Shown: positions 27,763 through 44,459, counted from the stretch's first letter. The stretch: 64,000 bases of DNA from Sphingobium sp. EP60837 (GCF_001658005.1 NZ_CP015986.1:1985501-2049500), one strand, 5' to 3'. Program-made: numbers and translations. The notes: generated by a model from the sequence alone, not told the origin.

Positions 27763-29037
27763 TCAGCCTGCGGCGGCGGCGATGACGCGCTGGCCGAGGT
27801 CCGAACCGTCGGGCAGGGCGCCTACGATCGCGATCGTGCCGTCGGCTTCACGCCGGGCGATGACGACGGCCAGGCCATCGGTGTCGGTGGGAATGGCCGC
27901 GGGGTCGATCGGCGCGGCAGCCTTCAGCGCGGCGCGGGCGCTCTGGCGCGGGTCCGGGCGGTCGGGCAAGGCGGCGCGGCGCTGAGCGCGCTCATCGCGC
28001 ACAAGGGCCTTTAGACCGCCGGGATATTGGTCCAGATAATCGCCCAGCGCGCCGAGGCCAAGTTCGGCAGCCTTCGCATGTTCGAGTGCGGTCGCATATT
28101 CGGTGATGCGCGTCTTGTCATAGGTTGAGCCGAAAACCAGCTTCACCACGGCGGTCAGCGGGCTGCGCGCCTGCGCCTTGATCCCGGCGTCGGCCAGCAT
28201 CTCAGAATAGTCCTCAGGGGCGGCTTCGGTCATCAGCGCGAAGTCATAAGCGAGGCCGATGGCGCGGTAGAGCGCGCTGTGGGTGCGCGCTTCGCTGGTG
28301 CGGGCCTGTTCGGCGCCGTCGCGGGCAAGAGCCAGCCAGTCGGCAAGCGGGGCGTCTTCTGCTGGGCTTTCCATGCCGGCAAGATCCAGCGTATCGCCAT
28401 CTTCACCTGCAGCCGGACCGTCTGCCCAGATCGGCGCGACATCGCGTGGCTGAGCGCTGCTGCGCAGGGCGGCATCCACCTCACGGCCAAGTTCGTCCGC
28501 TACCGCCTGGCTCGCCAATTCCTTCCAACTGATGACGCCGAAAACGAAATCGATCGTCTCCCCATCGGAGGAGAAGGGCATCAGGATGCCGCGATAGAGG
28601 ATATCCGCGCCGCGTTGGTTGACGAATCCAGCCTCGAAGCCGATCGGCGCGGCGTTGGCAATGATCTGGAGATAATGGTCGGTCAGTCGCGACAGCAGCG
28701 AGCGGGAGGGCACATCGTTGATGAACTGGATGGCCCCCGTAACTTCGCACTCGCGGCGCAGCGCCGTGCCGAGATAGACGACCGCAGGATTGTCGAGACC
28801 GGTGCTGAAGTCGAGGAGGACGCTGTTGGGACCGAAATCTTCCAGCTGATCGGGAGACAGGTCCTCGATCGAGGGAAGCGCGCGGTCGCTGAGCAGGGAC
28901 GCCCAATAATTATAGGCGCGGACCTGCATGCGCCGCTCGTCGGAGCCGACACTGGGCGGCGCTTCGATCGCCCCGTTATCGGCATAATCGAAATCATCCT
29001 GTTCGTTGGAGATTTCCTGCCCCCGCAGAGTGTCCAT
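27763..29037 (-). CDS. PAS_5 domain protein
   Basis: The protein is 424 residues from the ATG at 29037, which has AAGGA eight bases upstream. Residues about 38-155 form a PAS_5 (DUF1457-type) domain: RAYNYWASLLSDRALPSIED, then LLDFSTGLDNPAVVYLG and FEAGFVNQRGADILYRGILMPF. PAS_5 proteins of alphaproteobacteria are typically ~170-residue sensory proteins; here a long acidic and helical C-terminus (about 200-424) is added that I do not recognise. It has no kinase, GGDEF or HTH domain, so the output is unknown. An upstream ATG at 29199 would add 54 unlikely residues. Confidence 0.75.
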   Translation of the reverse strand: MDTLRGQEISNEQDDFDYADNGAIEAPPSVGSDERRMQVRAYNYWASLLSDRALPSIEDLSPDQLEDFGPNSVLLDFSTGLDNPAVVYLGTALRRECEVTGAIQFINDVPSRSLLSRLTDHYLQIIANAAPIGFEAGFVNQRGADILYRGILMPFSSDGETIDFVFGVISWKELASQAVADELGREVDAALRSSAQPRDVAPIWADGPAAGEDGDTLDLAGMESPAEDAPLADWLALARDGAEQARTSEARTHSALYRAIGLAYDFALMTEAAPEDYSEMLADAGIKAQARSPLTAVVKLVFGSTYDKTRITEYATALEHAKAAELGLGALGDYLDQYPGGLKALVRDERAQRRAALPDRPDPRQSARAALKAAAPIDPAAIPTDTDGLAVVIARREADGTIAIVGALPDGSDLGQRVIAAAAG

Positions 29038-29222
29038 CCGGCCGGTCCTTAACCCAGTAGAAAAGCTTTCCTGAGAATCGACACTGCCATGGGATGGTAA
29101 ACATGCTGTGAAGAAGCGATCGCGCGAATGACGGCGCTTGGCGAGGGCTTTGCGAAAGTGATGCGCGAGGATGCATTGCCCGCTTGTCCTGCGCATCAAC
29201 CGCTGTTATCTGGCCCCCGAGC

Positions 29223-29298
29223 GCCGCTTTAGCTCAGTTGGTAGAGCATCGCATTCGTAATGCGGGGGTCACAGGTTCGAGTCCTGTAAGCGGCACCA
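29223..29298 (+). tRNA. tRNA-Thr (anticodon CGU)
   Basis: The 76-nt cloverleaf has an acceptor GCCGCTT/AAGCGGC, D arm GCTC..GAGC, an anticodon stem TCGCA/TGCGG around loop TTCGTAA (anticodon CGT), T arm CAGGTTCGAGTCCTG and an encoded ACCA end. It reads ACG codons. Confidence 0.95.
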
Positions 29299-29744
29299 CG
29301 ATTTCTGACATTTCGGAACGGAATGAGGCAGGCCTACCCATGCGGTGCGGCATGCTTCGCCGCGCATTCAAATCCTGATGGTGAATGTACGGCCGCCAGA
29401 AGGGCCGCTTTCCTGCTTGATTTGTTCCAGCCGCTGGCGAATTTGACGGCGACGGCTGAACGCGCGGAGTGCTTTTCTTACCAAGCTTGTCACGACCCCT
29501 CCTTTTGATTTGGAGGGAATTTAGCGGCAGCTTTGGCCGCTGCAATATGTCGTTCGGCATGCGGAATCAGTGAGAGGTAGAATCCGTCGAAAGATGGATT
29601 TGGCCCGCCGAGTGTAGGGGAACGTCCTACTTCTTTAGAAGAAAACCGTCGCTGCGGCAGCCTTGTTACGAACAGCGCAAGGCAGGTACCGAGCAGAGAA
29701 ACTTCTCGCTCAAGGCCGACGTGAATGAGAGGTCGAGAGAAATC
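29299..29744. other. 446-base spacer between two tRNA genes; no gene recognised
   Basis: Short frames exist on both strands but none has a plausible start, ribosome site or recognisable protein. A 108-codon minus-strand frame runs through tRNA-Thr and is an artefact. Small hairpins occur (for example 29524-29543 around GCGGCAGC...GCCGCTGC). A small RNA cannot be excluded. Confidence 0.5.
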
Positions 29745-29818
29745 TGGATGCCCGACAAGGATTCGAACCTTGATTGACGGAGTCAGAGTCCGCTCTCTTA
29801 CCATTAGAGGATCGGGCA
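29745..29818 (-). tRNA. tRNA-Gln (anticodon CUG)
   Basis: The 74-nt cloverleaf on the minus strand has an acceptor TGCCCGA/TCGGGCA, D arm CTCTAATGGTAAGAG, an anticodon stem GCGGA/TCCGT around loop CTCTGAC (anticodon CTG), T arm CAAGGTTCGAATCCTTG, then T and CCA. The U1-A72 start is a Gln feature; the discriminator base is U. It reads CAG codons. Confidence 0.93.
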
Positions 29819-29916
29819 CCAAGGCGGGTGTCACCCGCATCGGAAGCGCGCAGATAGGCTGGTTGGACCGGCTGGTCAAGGGGCTTGCGCCGGAAAAATC
29901 CGCCCCTTGGGCCATG

Positions 29917-29953
29917 AAAAAGCCCGCCGGACATGCTGTCGCGTCCGGCGGGC
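29917..29953 (-). terminator. Rho-independent terminator of rpoBC
   Basis: Read leftward, an 11-base-pair GC-rich stem (29943-29953 with 29922-29932, 10-base loop) is followed by five T residues. It lies 80 bases after the rpoC stop and ends the rpoBC transcript before tRNA-Gln. Confidence 0.9.
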
Positions 29954-30033
29954 TCTTTCATCTTCCCATGCAGGATCGATGGGCTTGGGAGCCGCTGCTG
30001 ATGTAGGGAGCGGCGCCCTTTATTTCAAAGGTC

Positions 30034-34290
<4,257 letters not shown>

Positions 34291-34365
34291 CTTGTCATTC
34301 CCTCTAGAGGGTAAAATTTTTGGGGCGAAGGAGGAGGGCACTGCCGAAGCAGCGCCCCGCAACTC

Positions 34366-38529
<4,164 letters not shown>

Positions 38530-38630
38530 TGCGTATCCTGCCTGTTGTTCGTCGCATTTTTTCGCATCACAGCGAAAATTCAGCCTGACGGAGCAAGCGA
38601 AAGGGGTGATTCGTCCTTCCGCTGCCACGC

Positions 38631-38665
38631 AAAAAAGTGCGGGCCGGGACTGTCCGATCCGCACT
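38631..38665 (-). terminator. Terminator-like hairpin in the rpoB leader (possible attenuator)
   Basis: Read leftward, AGTGCGG (38665-38659) pairs with CCGCACT (38642-38636) and is followed by five or six T residues. It is about 100 bases before the rpoB ATG. A second AAAGTGC at 38676-38670 can pair with the 3' arm plus T run instead, giving an alternative fold. Another small hairpin (38540-38570 region, TTTTCGC..GCGAAAA) lies next to the ribosome site. Confidence 0.55.
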
Positions 38666-38800
38666 GTCAGCACTTTGTGACCCGCCGTTTTCCGCCCAAT
38701 CCCGCCAGTTTCGCGCGCTAATCAAAACCGGTCCCCGGGCGATCCGGGGGACGGCGCTCATCATACCGGAAGGATGACGAGTGCCGGATTTCCAAGAAGC

Positions 38801-38829
38801 CATATAGAACTGGCACAGCCCTTTGTGAA
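38801..38829 (-). promoter_or_regulatory. Candidate sigma-70 promoter of rpoBC within a palindrome
   Basis: On the minus strand TTCACA (38829-38824) and TATATG (38806-38801) are 17 bases apart, so transcription would start near 38794 and leave a ~265-nt leader. The -35 sits in the loop of a 28-base inverted repeat (38812-38839; arms GGCACA/TGTGCC and CCCTT/AAGGG), which may be an operator or the 3' hairpin of the pit operon. The remaining spacer 38530-38913 holds no gene. Confidence 0.5.
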
Positions 38830-38913
38830 GGGGTGTGCCCTCCGATGATTGAGATTGTTGCCGTGCCGCCTGATGGCTCTGGGCCAGCCGGCATCTAGAA
38901 TTGCAGCCGTCGG

Positions 38914-39915
38914 TCAGAACAGGCGCGTGAGCCAGTAGAAAGCCGCGCCGATCACGCCAGCGGCGGGTAGCGTCACAACCCAGGCGATAACGATGCTGGA
39001 GGCTACGTTCCAGCGCACCGCTGACAAGCGGCGCGACGCGCCGACGCCGACGATAGCGCCGGTGATGGTGTGGGTGGTCGATACCGGTACACCCAGATGC
39101 GTCGCCAGGAACAGCGTCATCGCTCCGCCGGTTTCCGCGCAGAAGCCCTGCGCCGGGGTGAGCCGGGTGATCTTCGATCCCATCGTATGGACGATCTTCC
39201 AGCCGCCGAGCAATGTGCCGAGGCCCATCGCCGCCTGACAGGAAATCACAACCCAGAAGGGAACGTGAAAGCCGCCGGTCAGCATGCCCTGGGAATAGAG
39301 CAGCACGGCGATGATCCCCATCGTCTTTTGTGCGTCATTGCCGCCATGGCCGAGCGAATAAAGTGACGCCGAGACGAGCTGGAGCTTACGGAAGACGCGG
39401 TCGGCGCCTTGCGGCGTGAAGCGGCGAAAGACCCAGCTGATGATCAGCACTAGCAGCAGCGCCAGGACAAGGCCGATGGCAGGCGAGAGGACGATGGCGG
39501 CGCTGGTCTTGAAGACTCCGGTCCACACGACGGCGCTAAGGCCCGCCTTGGCGGTGCCCGCGCCCAGCAGCCCGCCGATGAGCGCATGGCTGGAGGAGGA
39601 GGGGATGCCGAGCCCCCAGGTGATGAGGTTCCAGGCGATGGCCCCCATCAGCGCGCCGAAGATCACCTGCGGATCTATGATACTGGCATCGACAATGCCC
39701 TTGCCCACGGTTTCAGCCACATGAAGGCCGAAGAAAAGGAAGGCGATGAAATTGAAGAAAGCCGCCCAAGCCACCGCATATTGCGGCTTCAGCACGCGCG
39801 TCGAAACGATCGTCGCGATCGAATTGGCGGCATCATGCAGGCCGTTCAAAAAGTCGAAGGCGAGCGCGATGCCGATCAGGGCGACGAGCAGCGGGAAGGC
39901 GAGATGGGCTTCCAT
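38914..39915 (-). CDS. pit: Inorganic phosphate transporter, PiT family
   Basis: The 333-residue protein has about ten membrane segments and the two PiT signatures GLHDAANSIATIVSTRVL (N-terminal half) and VSTTHTITGAIVGVG (C-terminal half). It is a low-affinity phosphate (metal-phosphate) symporter in the inner membrane. It follows the NUDIX-DUF47 gene by 156 bases that contain a long palindromic repeat. DUF47 proteins are the usual partners of PiT transporters. Confidence 0.93.
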   Translation of the reverse strand: MEAHLAFPLLVALIGIALAFDFLNGLHDAANSIATIVSTRVLKPQYAVAWAAFFNFIAFLFFGLHVAETVGKGIVDASIIDPQVIFGALMGAIAWNLITWGLGIPSSSSHALIGGLLGAGTAKAGLSAVVWTGVFKTSAAIVLSPAIGLVLALLLVLIISWVFRRFTPQGADRVFRKLQLVSASLYSLGHGGNDAQKTMGIIAVLLYSQGMLTGGFHVPFWVVISCQAAMGLGTLLGGWKIVHTMGSKITRLTPAQGFCAETGGAMTLFLATHLGVPVSTTHTITGAIVGVGASRRLSAVRWNVASSIVIAWVVTLPAAGVIGAAFYWLTRLF

Positions 39916-39941
39916 AAAAACTAATGTCTATCCTTCAAATC

Positions 39942-40053
39942 CCGTTCGTCCTGAGAGCCGCTGAGTTTGTCGAGGCGGTGTATTGAAAGAGAGGTTGCGC
40001 CCACCCTTCGATACGAGCCTTCGTCAGGCTCAGGCCCTACTCAGAGCGAACGG
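39942..40053. repeat. 112-bp palindromic repeat element
   Basis: The ends CCGTTCG and CGAACGG frame an imperfect full-length palindrome whose arms contain CTGAG..TTGTCGAGG and CCTTCGTCAGGCTCAG. It matches the 106-bp element at 60294-60399 over most of its length. It lies between the DUF47 stop and the pit start, and the RNA would form one long hairpin. Confidence 0.8.
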
Positions 40054-40071
40054 TAAGATGGAAGTCCTGCA

Positions 40072-41187
40072 TCAAGCGTGGTCGATGACCAGGCCGGAGA
40101 TTTCGTTGGCGACGTCTTCGAAACGGTCGGTCACCTTCTCCAGATGGGCGTAGATTTCATTGCCAACGACGAAGTCCATGGGGTTGCCCTGACGCGCCTG
40201 ATTGTAGAGCGCCTTAAGGCCCGCTTCGTGCAGGATGTCGGCATGGCCTTCCAACTTCACCAGCCGTTCGGTGAGGTCATGGAGACGCACGGAATTGAGA
40301 TTGAGCGAACGCAGCAGCGGCATGGCTTCGGCGGTGATGCGGGCGCATTCGACGATCAGCGCGCTCATGTCCTGCATTTGCGGCGCGAATTCCTTGACCT
40401 CGAACAGCGCGATGGCTTTGGCGGTCTGGTTCATCTGGTCGATGGCGTCGTCCATGACGCCGATCAGGCCGGTGATGGCGCTGCGGTCAAAGGGGGTGAC
40501 GAAGATGCGGCGAACGTCCTGCAGCACTTCGCGGATGATGTCGTCCGCCTCATGTTCGCGCGCGGAAATCTCCTGAATGTGCGCATCCATGTCCGGGCCG
40601 CCCTTCAGCAGCTTCGCAAGCGCATCAGCGCCCGCAACAAGGGTGTCTGCATGATCTTCGAACTGTTCGAAGAAGCGCCCCTGCTTGGGCATCAGCGCGT
40701 GAAACCACCGCAGCATTCCAGTCCTTTCGCTTTGCCATTCCTTGACCCGCAGCAGCATTCGGATGAACCAGCCGGGATCACGCGGCGGTTCGCGAAAGGC
40801 CGCGATAATGGTCTGAAGATCGGGTTCATCGACCGCCTTCGCGGCCTCTGAGACCGGAAACCAGCGCAGTTCCCTCTGCCCCTGCTCGGGCCATTGCGAC
40901 AACTGGCCGGTGACTGCAAGGGGGAAAACTTCGACCGTGGCTTCGCGGGAGCCGCCCTTCCGGCGGCGCTTGTCATAACGGTAGCGTCCCAACGGAGCAG
41001 GGCAGGCGATGCCGTGAATGCCCGCTTCTTCAAAGGCTTCGACTTCGGCGGCGCGGTGACCGGCCAGGCCCTTGATAGGGTTGCCTTTCGGGATCACCCA
41101 GCGCCGTGTTTCACGCGACGTGATCAGCAGGATCCGCATCGAACCATCGGGGCCGGTGGCATAGGGCAGCGCGGCGATCTGGCGCAT
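40072..41187 (-). CDS. NUDIX hydrolase fused to DUF47 (PiT accessory) protein
   Basis: One uninterrupted frame encodes 371 residues. Residues 1-140 are a NUDIX domain (RRWVIPKGNPIKG, box glutamates E50, E53, E54 and G56; the box Arg is V49) of the diphosphoinositol/Ap4A-hydrolase-like group. Residues 158-371 are a complete DUF47/PhoU-like helical protein (MLRWFHALMPKQGRFFEQFEDHA onward), the usual regulator of PiT transport. At that internal Met (ATG at 40716) AAAGGA stands six bases upstream, so a free DUF47 protein is probably also made. In most bacteria these are separate proteins. An ATG at 41271 is possible but has a poor context. Confidence 0.85.
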   Translation of the reverse strand: MRQIAALPYATGPDGSMRILLITSRETRRWVIPKGNPIKGLAGHRAAEVEAFEEAGIHGIACPAPLGRYRYDKRRRKGGSREATVEVFPLAVTGQLSQWPEQGQRELRWFPVSEAAKAVDEPDLQTIIAAFREPPRDPGWFIRMLLRVKEWQSERTGMLRWFHALMPKQGRFFEQFEDHADTLVAGADALAKLLKGGPDMDAHIQEISAREHEADDIIREVLQDVRRIFVTPFDRSAITGLIGVMDDAIDQMNQTAKAIALFEVKEFAPQMQDMSALIVECARITAEAMPLLRSLNLNSVRLHDLTERLVKLEGHADILHEAGLKALYNQARQGNPMDFVVGNEIYAHLEKVTDRFEDVANEISGLVIDHA

Positions 41188-41245
41188 TACCAGTCCGCCC
41201 CCACAGCCCCGCTTGTTGTCGATCGCCCCTGTTCCATGAGCGCCT

Positions 41246-41263
41246 TGTAACGAAAACGTCACA
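41246..41263. promoter_or_regulatory. 18-base palindrome upstream of the NUDIX-DUF47 gene
   Basis: TGTAACG and CGTCACA arms (one mismatch) flank AAAA, 59 bases before the chosen ATG. It could be an operator for the phosphate operon. It does not match the PhoB direct-repeat consensus. Confidence 0.3.
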
Positions 41264-41284
41264 TGGCGCAATCAACAAGGTTGA

Positions 41285-43396
41285 TCAGATCGATAGGCGC
41301 GCGGTCACTCGAATGTCCCGCCCAGCCAGCGGCGCATAATCCTTGAGGAAGCTGGCGTGCCGCCGCGCCTCCACATCGAAGATATTGTTGGCCGACAGGC
41401 TGATGGTCGTGCGGTCATTCCCCTTGAGCGGTTTGAACGACAGCGATGCGTTGACCAGAGTGAAGCCGTCAGTGCGGGTCTCGGTGGCGGCCGTCCGGTC
41501 TTGCGCGAAACTATGTTCGATCTCACCGCGAAGCGTCAGCCGATCGCCCTGGGCCTCGATCCCGCCCAGCAGGCGGAGCGGCGGGATGCGCGGGGCGGGT
41601 CCGGAACCGGTGATGGTGGCGCGGACATAATCGGCCATGCCGTCCAGATTGACCTTGTATCCACCGACCTCACCCAGCTTGATCGAGGCTTCGGCCTCGA
41701 ACCCAAGATAGCGCGCGTCCGCCTGGGCATATTGGAAGCAGGGGAAGTCGAGTGGCTCGCCGCCATTCGCCGCCATGCAGGCGGAGTCATTGACGAGGGC
41801 GTCGTAGATATAGCCGTTGAACCAGTTGTGATAGGCGGACAGGGAGAAGTTGTATCCGGTGCCTTGGCCCCGCAGCGTTGCTTCGACGCCCCAGCTTTTT
41901 TCAAGGCCGAAGTCGGGGTTGCCGAGTTCGAACGCCTGGGTGCCCGCATGATTGCCGCGCGCGAACAATTCTTCGGCAGAGGGCGCGCGTTCGGTCCGGG
42001 CCAGGTTCAGGCCCAGCCGCCAGCCGCGCGTGATTTCCTGGCTCGCGCCGATGGAGGCCGAAAAGGCGTCGAAGCTGCGATGATAAGCGGGGTTGAACAG
42101 CGTCGCGTCGGCATCCGCTTCCACCTGGCTATGTTCATATCGGCCGCCCAGTTCGATCCGCGTGGTGCCGAAGTCCAGCGATTGCAGCGTGAAGAAGCCA
42201 AGCTGCTCGGTTCGGTTGCGCGGCAGGAATTTTTCCTCGCCCTCGACATGGAAATTGCGGGCGAAAAATTGGGCTCCGACCGCGCCGTCCCAACCGCCGC
42301 GTTTTGCCTGCACCAGTTCAAGCCGGGATTCGATCGACTCATTGTAGAAGGTGGTGCCGACCGCGCCGGATTCTTCGATTTCCTGATGTTGATAATCAGC
42401 GAAGCCGGCGCGCAGACGGATGGATTCGAGGATGCCGCCGTTGACCGGCAATTCAGCGCGCAGGTCGGCGCGGTCTTGCTTCATGTGCAGCCGGACCTGC
42501 TCGGTTTCCGATCCGGGCTCCAGTGAATAGCGCGCGGGAACGCCATAAAGATTGTCGGTATGGGCCACCGAAAAGCCGAGGTTACCCCCGTCGGTGACCA
42601 GCCCGGCACCGCCGGCCACTTCCCAACTGCGAGCGGCGCTGTTGGGCAGCTTGCCGCGTAGGTCAGCCAGAGCAGCGATAGCGGGGTCGCCGCTCGCCGC
42701 CGCCTGGGCGCGCAGGGCTGGGGTTAGGATGTAGGCGCCGGTGTCGAGATCAGCGCTCCTGGAATAGCTGCCGTCGAAATGGACGACCAGCTTGTCCGTG
42801 ATCGGAGCCTCGATCTCCGCCGATCCGGTGCGCTCGTTGGCGGCGCTGCCATAGGTGGCGATTCCGTCGATATGGACAGGCTCATCGGGCACGCGGCGAG
42901 GGATGCGGCTGTCGATCACATTGACTACGCCGCCGATCGCGGACGAACCGTATAGAAGCGCAGCGGGGCCGCGCAGCACCTCGATCCGGTCGGCGGTGAG
43001 CGGGTTGATCGCGACCGCGTGGTCCACCGAGGTGTTGGATACGTCGAAACTGCCGATGCCGTCGGTCAAGATGCGCACCCGCTCGCCCTGAAAACCGCGC
43101 AGGACTGGACGGGAGGCGTTAGGGCCGAAGGAGGTGGCCGAAACGCCGGGCTGATGCGCTAGCGTATCGCCGATCGTCGGGCGTAGCGCGCGGGTCAGTT
43201 CTGCTCCCGCGATGACGGAGGTGCCTGACAGGATGTCGCCTTGACGGCGCGGAACGATGGCGGTGACGATGATGTCGGATTGTTGGTCATGATAGCCCTG
43301 GAGCTGTGTCGCGGTGGCCTGTGCGGCGGCGGGGAAGGCGAGGCAGAGCGCGGCGACAGCGCAACCGGCGCGGAGCAGCGGCAGAGGCGAAATCAT
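41285..43396 (-). CDS. TonB-dependent receptor, ZnuD-like
   Basis: The 703-residue outer-membrane receptor starts at the ATG at 43396, with AAGGA eight bases upstream. It has a signal peptide (to AAAQA), the TonB-box region DIIVTA, and a plug with PTIGDTLAHQPGVSATSFGPNASRP, then SFDVSNTSVDHAVAINP and LRGPAALLYGSSAIGGVVNV, as in the ZnuD zinc/heme receptor group. The barrel ends RVTARLSI, without the usual terminal aromatic. Zinc is the best guess, because of the family match and the AT-rich palindrome in its promoter; heme or another metal is possible. Confidence 0.85.
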   Translation of the reverse strand: MISPLPLLRAGCAVAALCLAFPAAAQATATQLQGYHDQQSDIIVTAIVPRRQGDILSGTSVIAGAELTRALRPTIGDTLAHQPGVSATSFGPNASRPVLRGFQGERVRILTDGIGSFDVSNTSVDHAVAINPLTADRIEVLRGPAALLYGSSAIGGVVNVIDSRIPRRVPDEPVHIDGIATYGSAANERTGSAEIEAPITDKLVVHFDGSYSRSADLDTGAYILTPALRAQAAASGDPAIAALADLRGKLPNSAARSWEVAGGAGLVTDGGNLGFSVAHTDNLYGVPARYSLEPGSETEQVRLHMKQDRADLRAELPVNGGILESIRLRAGFADYQHQEIEESGAVGTTFYNESIESRLELVQAKRGGWDGAVGAQFFARNFHVEGEEKFLPRNRTEQLGFFTLQSLDFGTTRIELGGRYEHSQVEADADATLFNPAYHRSFDAFSASIGASQEITRGWRLGLNLARTERAPSAEELFARGNHAGTQAFELGNPDFGLEKSWGVEATLRGQGTGYNFSLSAYHNWFNGYIYDALVNDSACMAANGGEPLDFPCFQYAQADARYLGFEAEASIKLGEVGGYKVNLDGMADYVRATITGSGPAPRIPPLRLLGGIEAQGDRLTLRGEIEHSFAQDRTAATETRTDGFTLVNASLSFKPLKGNDRTTISLSANNIFDVEARRHASFLKDYAPLAGRDIRVTARLSI

Positions 43397-43442
43397 GAAG
43401 GAAATCCTTGAATGAAAGAGATTTGGCCCTCCCGTAACCAAA

Positions 43443-43454
43443 ATGATATATCAT
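43443..43454 (-). promoter_or_regulatory. AT-rich palindrome, candidate Zur box
   Basis: ATGATATATCAT is a perfect 12-base palindrome inside the AT-rich tract 43441-43468 (minus strand TTGTTATGATATATCATTTT), 47 bases before the receptor ATG and overlapping possible -10 hexamers. It resembles the GTTATnnnATAAC style of Zur sites only partly. Confidence 0.4.
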
Positions 43455-43535
43455 AACAATATATTTTGTATGCGGCGTTGCTCCGGGCGCCGTGGCCGAG
43501 GCTCGCTTTGTCGTGGGGAGTGAGGCTGCTCTAGC

Positions 43536-44459
43536 TCAGAGAAAGAGGAATTCGGCTAGGGCAGCGACGGCCGAGTTCGCCTCTGCCTGGGGCGCGATGG
43601 CTTGGCGAACCTCAATCGCGGGCAGGGGCTGTTCCAGCGCTAGGCGGCGAATGCCGGACATTCGGCCAAGGTCGCGCGCCAGCGGGCCGAAAGCCGCGAA
43701 ACAGCCAGCGCCTTCGCGAAGAATGGTCATGATATCGAACATATTGTCGGTTTCGATGACCGGCGCGCCTATGCTGATCCCGTCCCGTTCGAACGCCGCG
43801 TCAATGATGCGGCGCAGGGCGTTGTGCGGCTCCATCGCGAGCGTGGGGCTGATCCGCAATTCTTCGGGCGTGACGCAGTCGCGGCGGGCCAGGGGATGAT
43901 CGGTTCCCGCATACAGATTGATCTGCTCCGACCAGCCATAGCGGGAGGGAAGTTCGGGCGGTTCGCCCAGGGCAAAGAAATAGGCGATATCAACGCGCCC
44001 CTGATCCAGCGCGCGCCGTGCTTCCTCGGCCAGGTGAATGGAGAGGTCGAGCGTGATGGCGACGTCATCGTTCGCCGCCTCGAAGGCTGCAAGCGCCTCC
44101 TGAAAATGCCCGAAAACCGGAGCGGGAGCGGCGAGCGTGATGGATTGGCGCGGGGCGGAGCGCTCAATGGCGGGCGGCGGCTCGCTGGCCTCTGGCGCTG
44201 GCTCATCCAGGCTCCAGCTTTCCGGCTGGTCCTGGGACAGCAGGGTCATGGCCTCGGCCGTCTTGCGGCCCGCAGGGGTCAGCCGCTTGCGTTCGGGAAG
44301 ATCCTCAAACAGGCGATAGCCCAGGCGCATTTCCAGCGACGCAATATCTTGTGCGATCTCCTCGACCGGCAGACCGAGGTCGCGCGCGCAGCGCGAGATG
44401 CCGCCAGCCACCACCATCTGCGCGAATATGTCCAGTTGGCGCAGAGAGGGTTTGGCCAT
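43536..44459 (-). CDS. LysR family transcriptional regulator
   Basis: The 307-residue regulator (MAKPSLRQLDIFAQM) has an N-terminal winged HTH (about 5-63: GGISRCARDLGLPVEEIAQDIASLE, RLFEDLPERKRLTPAG), an unusual Pro/Glu/Ala-rich linker (about 80-105) and an effector domain (IHLAEEARRALDQGRVDIAYFF, FDIMTILREGAGCFAAFGPLARD). It is complete, unlike the remnant at 222-875. It lies upstream of the ZnuD-like receptor in the same orientation with a ~140-base gap. Its effector is unknown. Confidence 0.9.
   Translation of the reverse strand: MAKPSLRQLDIFAQMVVAGGISRCARDLGLPVEEIAQDIASLEMRLGYRLFEDLPERKRLTPAGRKTAEAMTLLSQDQPESWSLDEPAPEASEPPPAIERSAPRQSITLAAPAPVFGHFQEALAAFEAANDDVAITLDLSIHLAEEARRALDQGRVDIAYFFALGEPPELPSRYGWSEQINLYAGTDHPLARRDCVTPEELRISPTLAMEPHNALRRIIDAAFERDGISIGAPVIETDNMFDIMTILREGAGCFAAFGPLARDLGRMSGIRRLALEQPLPAIEVRQAIAPQAEANSAVAALAEFLFL

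Noticed and set aside
29234..29560. A 108-codon minus-strand frame between the tRNA genes
   Set aside because: Its end translates the tRNA-Thr gene backwards (PLTGLEPVTPAL), a well-known artefact.
43492..43899. Plus-strand frame upstream of the LysR gene end
   Set aside because: It is antisense to the complete LysR regulator and shows no protein character.
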